64,000 bases of DNA, from the NCBI RefSeq assembly GCF_963678635.1, contig NC_087063.1, forward strand, positions 53,647,074 to 53,711,073, written 5' to 3'. Both the position numbers and the translations under genes were made by a program. Shown here in pieces: positions 37,636-47,472 of this stretch. A model generated the notes under the pieces. The model was not told the DNA's origin, did not search any database, and was given only the letters and a program-made list of their open reading frames with translations. This DNA is from Symsagittifera roscoffensis (Eukaryota > Xenacoelomorpha > Acoela > Convolutidae). Within the stretch, counting starts at the first letter, position 1. Each line of letters opens with the position of its first letter.

Positions 37636-39057
37636 TTATGACAGTTCTGATCCCGAGCTCGAATTCCTGTCTGAATAGGTGTCCATTCCTGAGCTTCGGT
37701 AATTATCATCCGTCGAAGAGGTTGTGCTGGAGACTGCACGCTCCTCCAGATCATGTCTGTGCTTTCTTCGCATCAATCTGAACTCCCCGGACAAAACCTT
37801 GTTCTCTAGGTCCTGTTTCTCATCAGGAATTTTCTCGTCTATCTCAGACTCCCCGGACAAATTTTCTTGTCCCGGGTGTTGATCTTGTGATCGCTGGTTC
37901 TTCTCATCATCCGTCTCCCCGGACAAATAGTCTTGCAGCAGATTTTGTTCTACCACTTCACCCTCTTTATCCCGGTCCACAAAGGTGACGGTTTTCTTTC
38001 GCTTGCTGCTCCCCTGTCCTTTCAGTCCGTAAGAAGTACTAGTTAAAATCTCTTGAGGTTTTGAGGATACTAGTTGCTGAACTACTGTCCTACAATCCCT
38101 CTCGTTCTCTTCGTGCTGTCGTCTGGACGGCATGATCTTCACCTTCTCACTCACTGTTAGCGATGCCACTGCTGCTGTCCACTCGGGGTCATCTCTGGTC
38201 ACTTCTCTTTCTAACAATCCACCCAGCATCCGCATCACTTGCGGTGTGACTTGCACCGTTTTATCCAATAATGAGAGGATGTTTATGTTCATGCGAGAGA
38301 GTTCTTGCTGGACCAGGTTCGAGCGCAGCAACAGATCCAAGGGGACCGGGTCCTCCTTGGATAAGATCTTTATCTCGGCTGCTTTCTCTACAGGTAACTC
38401 AGGGTGCCCTGGAATTGGATGTCCAGACTTATCCAACCATCTCGTTAAGGGAAGCGCTTCATAAGTTTCTTTGTCCAGAAACGAGAATCCCTCCTTTATT
38501 TCCGCCTTATTGGCCTGCTTCTGCTCCAATCTTTCATAGAACTCAGTTTTCTTGCTGAGGCTGTCAGCATTCTGGTGTTTATCACGCATCCTATGTTCGA
38601 TTATCATATGGTAGCCATCCAATCTTACTATCCATCTACCAAAATAACTCTGATCCATCGAGTAGGTCTTCAACCAGGATAACGCTCTGTTGTCCACGCG
38701 TAACTTGAAGGGAGCGCTCCCCAAGTATGCGCGGTACTTCTCCACGAAGGTGACTACTGCAAACATTTCTGCTTTTAGTGCGCCATATTTCATCTCTGTG
38801 TCACTCAAGACCTTGCTGCCGTATGCAATGGGACGGCGAACTGTTCTTCCGTTCCATTCTTGCTCTTGATGCAAGATTCCTGAGATGGCCACCACCGATG
38901 CGTCTGTGTCGAGAACATACATGCCCTTTTCTGTAGGCATGCCCAGCACTGGCGCTTCGCACAGTTCCCGCTTTATGTTCTCGAAAGCAACCTGTGCCTC
39001 ATCGTTCCATTCGAACTTTTTCCCCTTGTTGCGCATCAGCTTCTGCATCGGATACAC
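37636..39057 (-). CDS. pol: RNase H and acidic linker of element C
   Basis: 473 codons. RNase H motifs are intact: YVLDTDASVVA, GALKAEMFAVV, RVDNRALSWLK and HQNADSLSK. The linker to integrase includes three LSGE peptides spaced 22 residues apart. Their DNA (37781-37795, 37848-37861, 37914-37927) repeats TTGTCCGGGGAG, the core of the polypurine tract. The frame ends at TAA (37638-37636) where A is open. RNase H degrades the RNA strand during reverse transcription. Confidence 0.88.
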   Translation of the reverse strand: MYPMQKLMRNKGKKFEWNDEAQVAFENIKRELCEAPVLGMPTEKGMYVLDTDASVVAISGILHQEQEWNGRTVRRPIAYGSKVLSDTEMKYGALKAEMFAVVTFVEKYRAYLGSAPFKLRVDNRALSWLKTYSMDQSYFGRWIVRLDGYHMIIEHRMRDKHQNADSLSKKTEFYERLEQKQANKAEIKEGFSFLDKETYEALPLTRWLDKSGHPIPGHPELPVEKAAEIKILSKEDPVPLDLLLRSNLVQQELSRMNINILSLLDKTVQVTPQVMRMLGGLLEREVTRDDPEWTAAVASLTVSEKVKIMPSRRQHEENERDCRTVVQQLVSSKPQEILTSTSYGLKGQGSSKRKKTVTFVDRDKEGEVVEQNLLQDYLSGETDDEKNQRSQDQHPGQENLSGESEIDEKIPDEKQDLENKVLSGEFRLMRRKHRHDLEERAVSSTTSSTDDNYRSSGMDTYSDRNSSSGSELS

Positions 39058-39472
39058 CTTGTCCGCATATCCTTTTTATAAATTCTCGGTAGTAATTGGC
39101 AAACCCTAGGAAGCTCAGGAGCTGTGTGTCCGTTCTGGGGGCTTTCCATGTCAACACTGCTTCCACTGCTTCCGGGTCCGGCCTCACACCATGCCTATCC
39201 ACCATTCTTCCCAGGTACTTTATCGAATCCCTAAGGATTTCACATTTCGATGGTTTGCACTTCAATCCTGCTCTTTTCATGCATCCAAAGACCTCATCAA
39301 GCCTATCAATGTGGTCTTCCAGGGTCGGTGTCGCTATGACTACGTCATTTACGTAACGCATCACGAGATTCCCGTACTTCTTGGTCACTCTCGTCAAAGC
39401 CTGAGCCATCAGTCTTTGAAAAGTGGCCTTTGCATTGCACAAGCCGAAGGGCATCCTCTTCCACTGGTACAA
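38999..39472 (-). CDS. pol: Reverse transcriptase palm/thumb of element C (active site mutated)
   Basis: 157 codons. MPFGLCNAKATFQRLM is followed by RYVNDVVIATPT. The catalytic YVDD of A is YVND here (GAC to AAT-type change), which should abolish polymerisation. It continues through IKYLGRMVDRHG and FLGFANYYREFIK. An extra A in a run near 39077-39081 then shifts the frame. A TGA at 39475-39473 separates it from the fingers segment. Confidence 0.88.
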   Translation of the reverse strand: MYQWKRMPFGLCNAKATFQRLMAQALTRVTKKYGNLVMRYVNDVVIATPTLEDHIDRLDEVFGCMKRAGLKCKPSKCEILRDSIKYLGRMVDRHGVRPDPEAVEAVLTWKAPRTDTQLLSFLGFANYYREFIKRICGQGVSDAEADAQQGEKVRMER

Positions 39473-39712
39473 TCACAATTCGCACGCGAATCCGGTTTTC
39501 TCTCTGTCTTTCTTCCGCAGAGGGACCTGCCAGAAGGCAGAACCTAAGTCCAATGTGGTGAAGAACTTGGCATCACCAAGCTTAGATAGGCTCTCGTCTA
39601 TTCGCGGTATCGGGTACGCATCTTTTATCGTTACCGCGTTCAAGTAACGAAAGTCGCAACAAAATCTAAGCTGCCCCCTTTCTTTTTCGCCATTACTACT
39701 CCGCAAGCCCAT
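39473..39712 (-). CDS. pol: Reverse transcriptase fingers of element C
   Basis: 79 codons; the reverse transcriptase part is QLRFCCDFRYLNAVTIKDAY to KTGFACEL, then TGA in place of a Gly codon in A. It is separated from the upstream protease/RT frame by loss of one base in a G-run near 39676. Confidence 0.85.
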   Translation of the reverse strand: MGLRSSNGEKERGQLRFCCDFRYLNAVTIKDAYPIPRIDESLSKLGDAKFFTTLDLGSAFWQVPLRKKDREKTGFACEL

Positions 39713-41142
39713 GGCGATTTAGAGGGTTCTATCATGTCGTATTCAAGCAACATCTCTATTTCCGCTCGGCACACTTCCGATTTGTGTGGCGTCATTCGCC
39801 ATGCGCCTTCCCTATGGTGAACGGCGCCCTCTTCTAGTTCGATTTCGTGTTCGACGAAATTACAGCAACCGATATCCGCCTTATGTTTTGAAAATACCTC
39901 TGCGTTCCGATTTAGGAGGTCCCGTAATTTTTTGAAATCTCCCTCACCTATTTTCCCTTTTAAATGTTCTATCTCTGGCAAAACCGGTTTGTCAGATTCT
40001 AGTTCATATGACGAGGGGCGTTCCGGAAAATTCGAGCAGCTTGATAAGCCGTCGTCCGTTTCGGATTTCATTGAAAACAATTTATGAATAGATTTTAATT
40101 CATTAACCCTCTTTAAAATTTTATCTTTATTGGCATGATAAGGACAGTCTTTCACACTATATTTCTTTAAGTTTTGTGTCTCCTCATAGTCAGTCCTCAT
40201 CGGCAAAGCGTAGCCAAGCTTCTTTCCACGCTGGATTGAAACCGTGGTGTCCAGTGTGTTCAACAACCCACTGACACACAGTCCGTTTCGCGTTACCGAG
40301 AAGCTCCGGCCTAAAATCACCGAACTCTGACTATTTGGATTCGGTACTAAGCAAACCTGTTTACTATCACTTAACGAATTCAAATTTCTCATTCTAAAAA
40401 TTGCTACCACAGCTTGTCCTGGTTGTAATTTTACTTTTCTATCCAAAAAAATTGGTACCTTGTTTTCGTCTGTTATTATCCTATTAATTGGTCTCTTAAA
40501 ATACTTTCGGTCCGGGTTTCTAATCCGTATCAGACCGTTGTTCAAGTCAATCATCACGTCAAAATTCCTGACAAAATCTCTGCCCAGGATGAATTGGTCG
40601 GCGTCGTCCAGATTCTCTACCACCAGGAAGCTCATCCAAAGATCTCGTCCTCCCATGTGGAGGACCGTTATTGGTGTTCTTCCGGCTACGTAGATAGCTC
40701 CTCGATTGGCTGCGGCCAGTCGGAGATTCGTAGGAATCAGATCTTCCCGCGTGAAGCACATTCTTTCCCAAGTTTTTATCGGCATCACACTCACTACCGC
40801 TCCTGTGTCCAGAAGCCCTGTGACTCCGATTTTTGTTCCGTTAGTGTCGAGCAGATGTGCTGTCACATCTGCTTCATATCCAATGTGTATCGCGATTTGT
40901 TCCATCATGGCGTCATGGCCTATCCTGCGGACTTTGAGTTCCTCCTCACCCAAATAGATCTGCCCCATTTGGTCATCATCTGTTGTTACATAAGTCCTGG
41001 TGTAGATACTGATTCCATCCACGTTCAGCATTATTTGATACGGCCCATAGACCTCCAGGTAGCGTCCATGAAGTTTCTTCATGCGAGGGCCACCCGTCGT
41101 TAGTAGTGCTCGCACAGCTCTCGATTCGGTGCGTGGCTCCAC
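39640..41142 (-). CDS. pol: Protease and start of reverse transcriptase, element C
   Basis: 500 codons, opening directly after the gag TAG and in the same frame as gag. It contains the protease motif LLDTGAVVSVMP and the linker to RT. The paired SETDDGLSSCSNFPERPS block and CNFVEHEIELEE are almost identical to A. It ends in shifted residues after CGVVMAKKKG. The first codon is GTG, so expression would need readthrough of the TAG. Confidence 0.88.
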   Translation of the reverse strand: MEPRTESRAVRALLTTGGPRMKKLHGRYLEVYGPYQIMLNVDGISIYTRTYVTTDDDQMGQIYLGEEELKVRRIGHDAMMEQIAIHIGYEADVTAHLLDTNGTKIGVTGLLDTGAVVSVMPIKTWERMCFTREDLIPTNLRLAAANRGAIYVAGRTPITVLHMGGRDLWMSFLVVENLDDADQFILGRDFVRNFDVMIDLNNGLIRIRNPDRKYFKRPINRIITDENKVPIFLDRKVKLQPGQAVVAIFRMRNLNSLSDSKQVCLVPNPNSQSSVILGRSFSVTRNGLCVSGLLNTLDTTVSIQRGKKLGYALPMRTDYEETQNLKKYSVKDCPYHANKDKILKRVNELKSIHKLFSMKSETDDGLSSCSNFPERPSSYELESDKPVLPEIEHLKGKIGEGDFKKLRDLLNRNAEVFSKHKADIGCCNFVEHEIELEEGAVHHREGAWRMTPHKSEVCRAEIEMLLEYDMIEPSKSPWACGVVMAKKKGGSLDFVATFVT

Positions 41143-44100
41143 CTACCTCAGATAATCTGCATATGTGTCCAAATGCATCAAAGTAAACTCGGATGGTTCA
41201 CTCAGATTTCTTATTACCTGGTGTCCAGCCACTGAGATTATCGACTGTATGTTGTTTCCCTGCGGCACCATGCCGAACCTCTTACCGGAGATCACTTTAA
41301 GTTTCATGTTCAAACTGCTTGGTGCTTTCGTTTCCTCGAACTCCGTTGCTTCAAAGGTGTTCAGTTGCTCCTGAAGTTTCTCATTCTCCAGTTCAAGTTT
41401 CACTTTTTGTTCGATCTCTTTCGTCACTAATTCCTGTTGTACCCTATTTAGAGCATCCCTCGCGGCTGCCTTATAATCGATCTTGAAGTCAGCAGCCGCA
41501 GTTGCTGGTTCCGGCTCACGTGTCTCCTCCGTTGCCGCTTGCATCTTCTTTGTCGCTAGCTCTTGAGGTTCATCCTTTCTGCGTGCCTCTGCTTCACTCA
41601 AAAGTCGAGCCTTGCTGGCTTTCACTCCTGATAAAGCTTCTTCATGTCTTGGATGCTTGATGTCTGCCACTGCTTCCCAGAATTGCGGACAATCCGATTT
41701 AAAATGACCTTCCAAGTTGCAAAAGAAACACCTCGGGCCGAATTCCCCAATTACTCCTCTCATGAAATCCTCATGGTCCAATTCTGACGCATCTTCGTCC
41801 TCGAGGCTAAAGCCTATTGCTTTCATGCCTTGTTTGTAAGCTGGGCATGCTGACAGATGATGGTCCGTTGAACTGCAATTAGCACAAGAGCGTCTCTTGT
41901 CCATATCATTCCTCGGTTTGTACCAAATGTTCCCTTGGTTTGCTGGTCCGTTGTTAAAATTGCCATAATTGTTCTTGTAATATCCAGATCTCGAAGGAGG
42001 TTTCAACAAAAGATACTCTTTTGATTTGAGCCTCAACTCCTCCGGTGTTGGCGCATTGGTTGATAGTGGTGTGTAATGCGTTGCTAGCATCGTACGAAAT
42101 TCATCATTCTTCACACCATCGATGAATTTTGAGGCTACGGCCAAGTTCATCCTTCGGTTTGACTCGTCCGGTTGGCTGCGTCTTCTCAGCATTTCCAAAT
42201 CATCGAGAAACTTGTCTATCGTTTCATCTTCTCGTTGCCTCCGTTTCTCGAAGCGCATCATCGCCTGGTGCCCCTGCACCCCTGATCCAAAACGGTTTAA
42301 CAAGATTTCGAAGATTTTCTCAGCAGTGTCACGTTGATATTGCTTCTTGGCCATGACACAGTTCAGGGCTGTCCCTTCTAAGTTGCTGGTGAGCGCACTG
42401 CATTCCTGTCTCTCCGGTAAGTCCTCTTCCTCGAAATGCAGCTTCATTGCCTCTATCCAGGTATCAATACAGCCATCAGATTCGTCTTGATAGCATCTTG
42501 GTTTCTTAAAGACTCTTCTGGACTTCTCACTGCGTTCATTGGTTCTGGATAACCTCGTCAGGAATGTCTCCAAAGACCTGTTTAGGGGTTCAAATGCTGT
42601 GGCAATTGCCGTAGCATCCCTTGAGTGTCCCGCCTGAGTGTCCTCACACCTCGTCAAAGGCTCTATATGCGGTGCATCCCTGCAATCCGAATCGCCGTGA
42701 GTGTTTCCCGCTTGGCCCACATGACTCCTACTCGGGCTTGCATGCCCCCTGTTGCCGGAATCACTTCTCCCAGTCGCATGTGTGCCTTGCGTTTGTCGTT
42801 CGTTAGAGGTCTGTCTGTTCCCCGTTGAACTTGCTCTACTGTTCGGGGCCCATGCTCCATTACCCCTTGTGGCATAGCCTGATGAACTGTCCCTGCCTCT
42901 AGTGGATCCATACGTCTTCCTCTTTTGATGTTCATTGAAGTTCACCCTCGGTTCCCTGCTGGGACCTCCCGAGTTCGGTTCTCCTTCTTTTGGTCCACTC
43001 TTGTTGCTTAGTAGCCCGTCCAACCTATCCATGATAGCCTGAGTTCGCCTCTCCATCATCGCGTCTATCTTTGTGTCAAGAGTCCCAAGAGACTGCTCTT
43101 GCTGAATTCTTAACCTCTCCATGTCGTCTCTTAAGCGTAACTCTCGCTGTTCCGCCTCTCTTGTCATTCGCGACAAGTTCTTCGCTATATGTTCGTCCGT
43201 TCTTTCTTTCAAGCGTTTTTCGCTCCTGCCAACTTCTTGTCTATTGCGGTTTATTTCTTCCCGCAGACTTTCTCTTTCAATGTGAACTGCTCTTTCTAGT
43301 TCACTCATCCATATTGACATCTGTTCATTTTGTTCTCCTAAACTGTCCACTATGTTGTTTAAGGCTTCTTCTAGTGCTGCCCCGTTATTCACGAGTGGCG
43401 TTACTAGCGGCGGTGCAACCCTGTCGGTCCCAGGTAGCTTCGTGCTGGTCGAGATCCGGGCCTTGACTCTCTGTCTCGACGTCTTTTCCTTATCTATTTC
43501 AGGATCCGCTAACGCGTTGCCTAGCCCTCTGGTTCTACTCTCTCCAGTTTGTGGCTCTGAGCTTGTCATCATCGCGAAGTCTTTTGACTGGCCCGGTGTG
43601 TTTGCCTCTTTGCTTATCGTTGTCACTACACCAAATTTGTCCATGGTTCCAGTCTCTCTTCCGACGTATGCCTCATTCTCCTGGATCGAACTATTGAGGC
43701 TGACTTGAGATTCAAGTTCCCCTTGTTCCTCTTCATCCTCTTCCTCCTGGGATTCAACTTCGTTTCCTGCGCCTCCTCCCATGGTGAATGGAAAGATGTT
43801 TCCGAAGGTGTTCTTCATTCTTTCTGAGAACGATGATGACGTTGTTTGTTTCCCAGTTCCGCCTGCCATCATAGTGTTGTCTGTCGGAGATCTTCTCAAT
43901 GCCGCTACTTCAGTTGAGATGTCGGACAGTTCCGACATCTCTTCTCGATCCAGTGTCCCGGTGGAAGTGGCAAAATCATGGCCTTGTTCTACCGGAGTAG
44001 ATTCACTCGCCAGCCTTCTGCCTCTCCCTTCCAGTGCATGTACTTCCTGGTTGTCGTTCATGGCATGGTCCGTATTGACCTCCACTTCTAACAGTTCTTT

Positions 44101-44286
44101 TCGCTCTTCTGAGGTCTTCTGACTTCTCGTTTCAACCATTCTGCCTGAAACCGTCTCCCCTTTGTCGGATCGGGTTCGCTTGATCCAATCCACAAAAGGA
44201 TCGGTCATCGTTCTCCTTTGATTTTCAGGTATGAATTTCCTTGAACTATTACCTCGTTTTGGTATCCTTGACTTGTCTAGACTCAT
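41143..44286 (-). CDS. gag: Gag of element C
   Basis: 1047 codons from an ATG, intact. It has an acidic N-terminal part, an Arg/Glu-rich coiled-coil segment, a Ser/Arg/Gly-rich region and the capsid-like region (CIDTWIEAMKLHFEE, LTSNLEGTALNC, FEILLNRFGSG, ETIDKFLDDLEML). Two CCHC knuckles follow (CANCSSTDHHLSAC and CFFCNLEGHFKSDC). It is homologous to the Gag of A and forms the particle and binds RNA. Its stop is TAG (41145-41143), directly followed in frame by protease; A has TGT at the matching codon. Confidence 0.9.
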   Translation of the reverse strand: MSLDKSRIPKRGNSSRKFIPENQRRTMTDPFVDWIKRTRSDKGETVSGRMVETRSQKTSEERKELLEVEVNTDHAMNDNQEVHALEGRGRRLASESTPVEQGHDFATSTGTLDREEMSELSDISTEVAALRRSPTDNTMMAGGTGKQTTSSSFSERMKNTFGNIFPFTMGGGAGNEVESQEEEDEEEQGELESQVSLNSSIQENEAYVGRETGTMDKFGVVTTISKEANTPGQSKDFAMMTSSEPQTGESRTRGLGNALADPEIDKEKTSRQRVKARISTSTKLPGTDRVAPPLVTPLVNNGAALEEALNNIVDSLGEQNEQMSIWMSELERAVHIERESLREEINRNRQEVGRSEKRLKERTDEHIAKNLSRMTREAEQRELRLRDDMERLRIQQEQSLGTLDTKIDAMMERRTQAIMDRLDGLLSNKSGPKEGEPNSGGPSREPRVNFNEHQKRKTYGSTRGRDSSSGYATRGNGAWAPNSRASSTGNRQTSNERQTQGTHATGRSDSGNRGHASPSRSHVGQAGNTHGDSDCRDAPHIEPLTRCEDTQAGHSRDATAIATAFEPLNRSLETFLTRLSRTNERSEKSRRVFKKPRCYQDESDGCIDTWIEAMKLHFEEEDLPERQECSALTSNLEGTALNCVMAKKQYQRDTAEKIFEILLNRFGSGVQGHQAMMRFEKRRQREDETIDKFLDDLEMLRRRSQPDESNRRMNLAVASKFIDGVKNDEFRTMLATHYTPLSTNAPTPEELRLKSKEYLLLKPPSRSGYYKNNYGNFNNGPANQGNIWYKPRNDMDKRRSCANCSSTDHHLSACPAYKQGMKAIGFSLEDEDASELDHEDFMRGVIGEFGPRCFFCNLEGHFKSDCPQFWEAVADIKHPRHEEALSGVKASKARLLSEAEARRKDEPQELATKKMQAATEETREPEPATAAADFKIDYKAAARDALNRVQQELVTKEIEQKVKLELENEKLQEQLNTFEATEFEETKAPSSLNMKLKVISGKRFGMVPQGNNIQSIISVAGHQVIRNLSEPSEFTLMHLDTYADYLR

Positions 44287-45067
44287 TCTCTATTTGTCAG
44301 TTCTTAATGCCTATACACTTAACTCGATTGCTAGAGACTTTATAGTTTTATTAACAATAATAATGACAAAACACAATAAATTTCACAAGATTCTATTAAA
44401 TAGTGACCACGAATCCCTGTATGTTATCAGAGTACAGTTTGTATAAAATTTATTCACATTAACCGATTATCGGTCGTAAGATTTGAAAACTAGCACAATA
44501 TGATGTTATCAGTCAATCTAAAAGATAGTGTACTCACTACCCAATCAAGCACAGTTTATGTATATTTAAAATCAAGAACAAAATATATAAATTTAATGTC
44601 AGAATATGAACACCTCTATGAAAAAAAACGTATGTGTAATGTACTCTCAGTCGGTCGCAGTACGATAGTCGAACTTGTCTTTTAAAGAAAAAGCTTTCCC
44701 TGCTCGGTGCTGCACCAAACAGACAAAACTTTGAAGGCAGTAATTTTCTCAAGTGGGCGTCTATTGCACCCACCGAGTACTGTGTTACCTATCTGCCTTC
44801 GGACTACCCGAGCTAGACCTACTAATTACCTCAGGGCAGTCACTTTTCACAAAAACTTATTATGTTACAATCCACACCAATGAGTCACGCTCTTTTTAAT
44901 ATAGACTTAGTGTCGCGAATATCCGAGTTCGGACCTGTTTTGTTTTGGTCTGGTTTTTATTGAAAGGCAAGTTACCAGTGCAGTCACTGATTCCTAGCCT
45001 GTGTGCTAATAACCTAATACCTCTCACTTTAGTCTTTCTTCCGTCTACCTAAGTCCTCTAATAAAAT

Positions 45068-45290
45068 AATACCCTTCCGGATTGGCACAAATAGGACCCT
45101 TCCGGATCAACAAAATTTAGACCCCTCCGGATTGGGACCCCTCTGAGTTAGTTAATAGAAGATCCCTCCGGATTTGGACCCCTCCGAATTAGCAACTATA
45201 AGACCCCTCCGGATTCGGACCCCTCCTAACTTGAAAAAAAAAATTTGACCCCTCCGGATTGGGAGCCCTCCGGTTTTGTAAAAGTAGCTT
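45068..45290 (-). repeat. Irregular tandem repeat with CCTCCGGATT core
   Basis: About ten copies of GACCCCTCCGGATT-like units (element sense AATCCGGAGGGGTC) with variable spacing. Further copies occur near 45390, 45950, 45978 and 46390, and related motifs lie in both LTRs of C. Confidence 0.8.
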
Positions 45291-46519
45291 TTCGGAGATT
45301 TCCTACTTTGAACCTATACCCCTCCAGATACGTTCTCCGATGCAATTTTGCTTTTTCAGTTAACTAGGAAGGGTATGTGCTACTTTCCTAGACCCTTCCG
45401 GATTGAAGTTAAGCCTCTTATTTGACAATTCACACTAACGGTGAAGGGTCTTATCGCTCGCCTAATTTCGGCTCGATTAAGGTTTTGCTGCGCCCTTAGC
45501 CTTCCCTTTCCATCTAGAACAGCCTAAAGTTACTTTATTCAACCGCTGTTACCTTTTAGTAGGGGTATAAGGGCTTTTCTAAAAGAAATTTATAAAAGGT
45601 GAAGGGTCTACCCTCCCAAATTGGTGAATTTGCTAAAAACAATCTCAAAAAATTTTCACGCTTATTTTTCCGAAAATTTTTTGTCCCTATTAGTAAGCTC
45701 AGCTAATTTCTGATCTATTGGTACCAAGATCAACTCGATATGCCCAGTAGTTCCAAAGTTATTAACCAAAACGTCTTTTTCTAAACTCGAAAATTTTCTC
45801 TCTTATAGGTTCCGCCTAACTATCTTAATTTTTGTACCAAAAGGGATACAAAACTTGTTAACGATACCCAACAGTCGGTTGTTGTTGTCGTTGAGCCCCT
45901 TCTTGTTGCTCCTTGTACTGCTTGCCGGATCAATCTTCACCCAAGACCCTTCCGAATTGAGCGCAAATCAGCTGACCCTTCCGGATTGAGCGCAATTTAT
46001 CATTAACGTGCTTAAATGCTCAAATAACCCTACAGTACAAGCCTCACAAACGGGCTACAAAACTGATCGTAACAATCCTAACTGATATAAATGCGTTTAA
46101 CAACAATATATCTATCAACAACAAACGGGGGGGTCGGATCACATCTTGTCTGGGGGGATGATTTCTACTGATTTTTTACTTTTTTACTGTTTTTGGTTTT
46201 TTCGGTTATTTTTTTATGTTTTTTTGTTTTTCTTGGGTACTATAATACCTTTTGTTTGGTTTTATATATACCTTTAAGTGTTTTTGGTCACAAACGTCTC
46301 AGGGAACGAGGGAATGGCCGATCCCCCCACCCTTCCTGATTCGTGAATTTTCGGTCTTAACTAAGTTAAAAAGCTATTCACGGTAATCCGGAAGGCTTCC
46401 GCGTTCCGAACTACCCTTCCGCCCCGGCGGTTTAGGCCTATTAAGTGCGTTAATGTGAGCATCCGCTCGGCGCGGAGTGCTCGTTAACGGTTCTGCCGGT
46501 CATGATGTTAAAAAAGAAT

Positions 46520-46536
46520 AACACCCAGGAGCGCCA
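46520..46536 (-). promoter_or_regulatory. Candidate primer binding site, element C
   Basis: On the - strand TGGCGCTCCTGGGTGTT lies 12 bases after the 5' LTR and is identical to the site of A. Flanking sequence has diverged, so the 17 bases are under constraint. Confidence 0.6.
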
Positions 46537-46548
46537 TAAAAACATGTA

Positions 46549-47472
46549 TGTAACATTCGCCCGGAAGATACATATCGACGAAAAAAAAACTAAGTCCTAG
46601 GACGACTGGCTAACGTCTAAACAGAGCTTTATATGCTTTTCACCGTCTCTACCAAGCCAGTACTTTCGGTGGTCTTTTCTAACATCGGGTCGACAAAAAA
46701 CGTTACTGCTTTCGGCTTCGGTCAAAACACTCAAATTAACTAGATTACATGCAGAAATAGTGAGCTCATGGCTGGGTCTCAGTATCCCCAGACCACGAGG
46801 TCACTCCTAAAAACAGGGCTACTACTATCTATTATATTACTATTGTTTTTGTTCAGTAGATAAAAAACATCATCTCCATCGAAGATGGATCAACCCTTTC
46901 CCCCAACTCCTAGCTTCTCATCCTTATCAAAATGAATCCAGTTGTTAATTAAATTCAAATCAGGACATAACAAGAAGCTAAAAGTTTATATGAAAGAATA
47001 AAAGTCTCAGTTCCGAAACCCATCCGGATTCTTGAATCCACTGAATCAAGCTCGTTAATCTCGATTTCTTCGTAATCCGGAGGGTTGTCTTCCACCCTTC
47101 ACCGTTGTCTGCAACGGCCTTGCAAAGATTGTAGCGACACAATAGTTGCAACTCGGAACGCTCTCTGCTATTCCTGCAATCTGCTGTTGTTTTTTGATCA
47201 CGATTCTCGTAGTTATCGTCCGCGCAACTAATGTTGTTGTGTTGTTTTCTAGCTTTTCTGCCAAAATGGCCGTTTCTGACGTTTCTCAGAAATGTTACGT
47301 AATCACTTCGAAAATTTAAAAATTAGCAATTTCCGAATCCTTTAACCTTCACGTTTTGTTCAATCGTTCAATGACGTTCTTAATTTTTAATAATCACCAA
47401 TCCGGAATGCTCGCTGCTAAAAATTCGAATTCTGCAGAGATTGCATTTTTCACATTCTGGTCGAATGTCACA
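46549..47472 (-). repeat. 5' LTR of element C
   Basis: Partner of 1319-2244, with about fifteen differences, several clustered near 47370-47410. The right flank starts ATAAGT, continuing the polymerase frame. Confidence 0.93.

Larger units (their letters stand above)
44287..46548 (-). other. 5' leader of element C
   Basis: 2.26 kb, non-coding. It contains AT-rich stretches, a T-rich run (46165-46260), a cluster of CCGGA-centred repeats (45068-45290 plus scattered copies to 46400) and the primer-binding-site candidate. It occupies the same place as the minisatellite leader of A but shares little sequence with it. Confidence 0.75.
1319..47472 (-). mobile_element. Element C: giant Ty3/gypsy-like LTR retrotransposon, split by nested element A
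   Basis: LTRs of 926 and 924 bp lie at 1319-2244 and 46549-47472. The element reads leftwards: 5' LTR, leader, gag (44286-41143), protease/RT/RNase H/integrase (41142-36139), macro-domain ORF (36126-34399), [element A], second coding region (12177-3065), 3' LTR. Subtracting A and one target copy leaves about 24.3 kb. Terminal bases are TGTGACATTCG...CGAATGTTACA. The trinucleotide ATA flanks both ends (1316-1318 and 47473-47475). The insertion target is a Polinton-type polymerase gene, which reads in phase across the two flanks. I count roughly fifteen differences between the LTRs, so C is older than A, as the nesting requires. Stops and frameshifts show that it is inactive. Confidence 0.93.
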
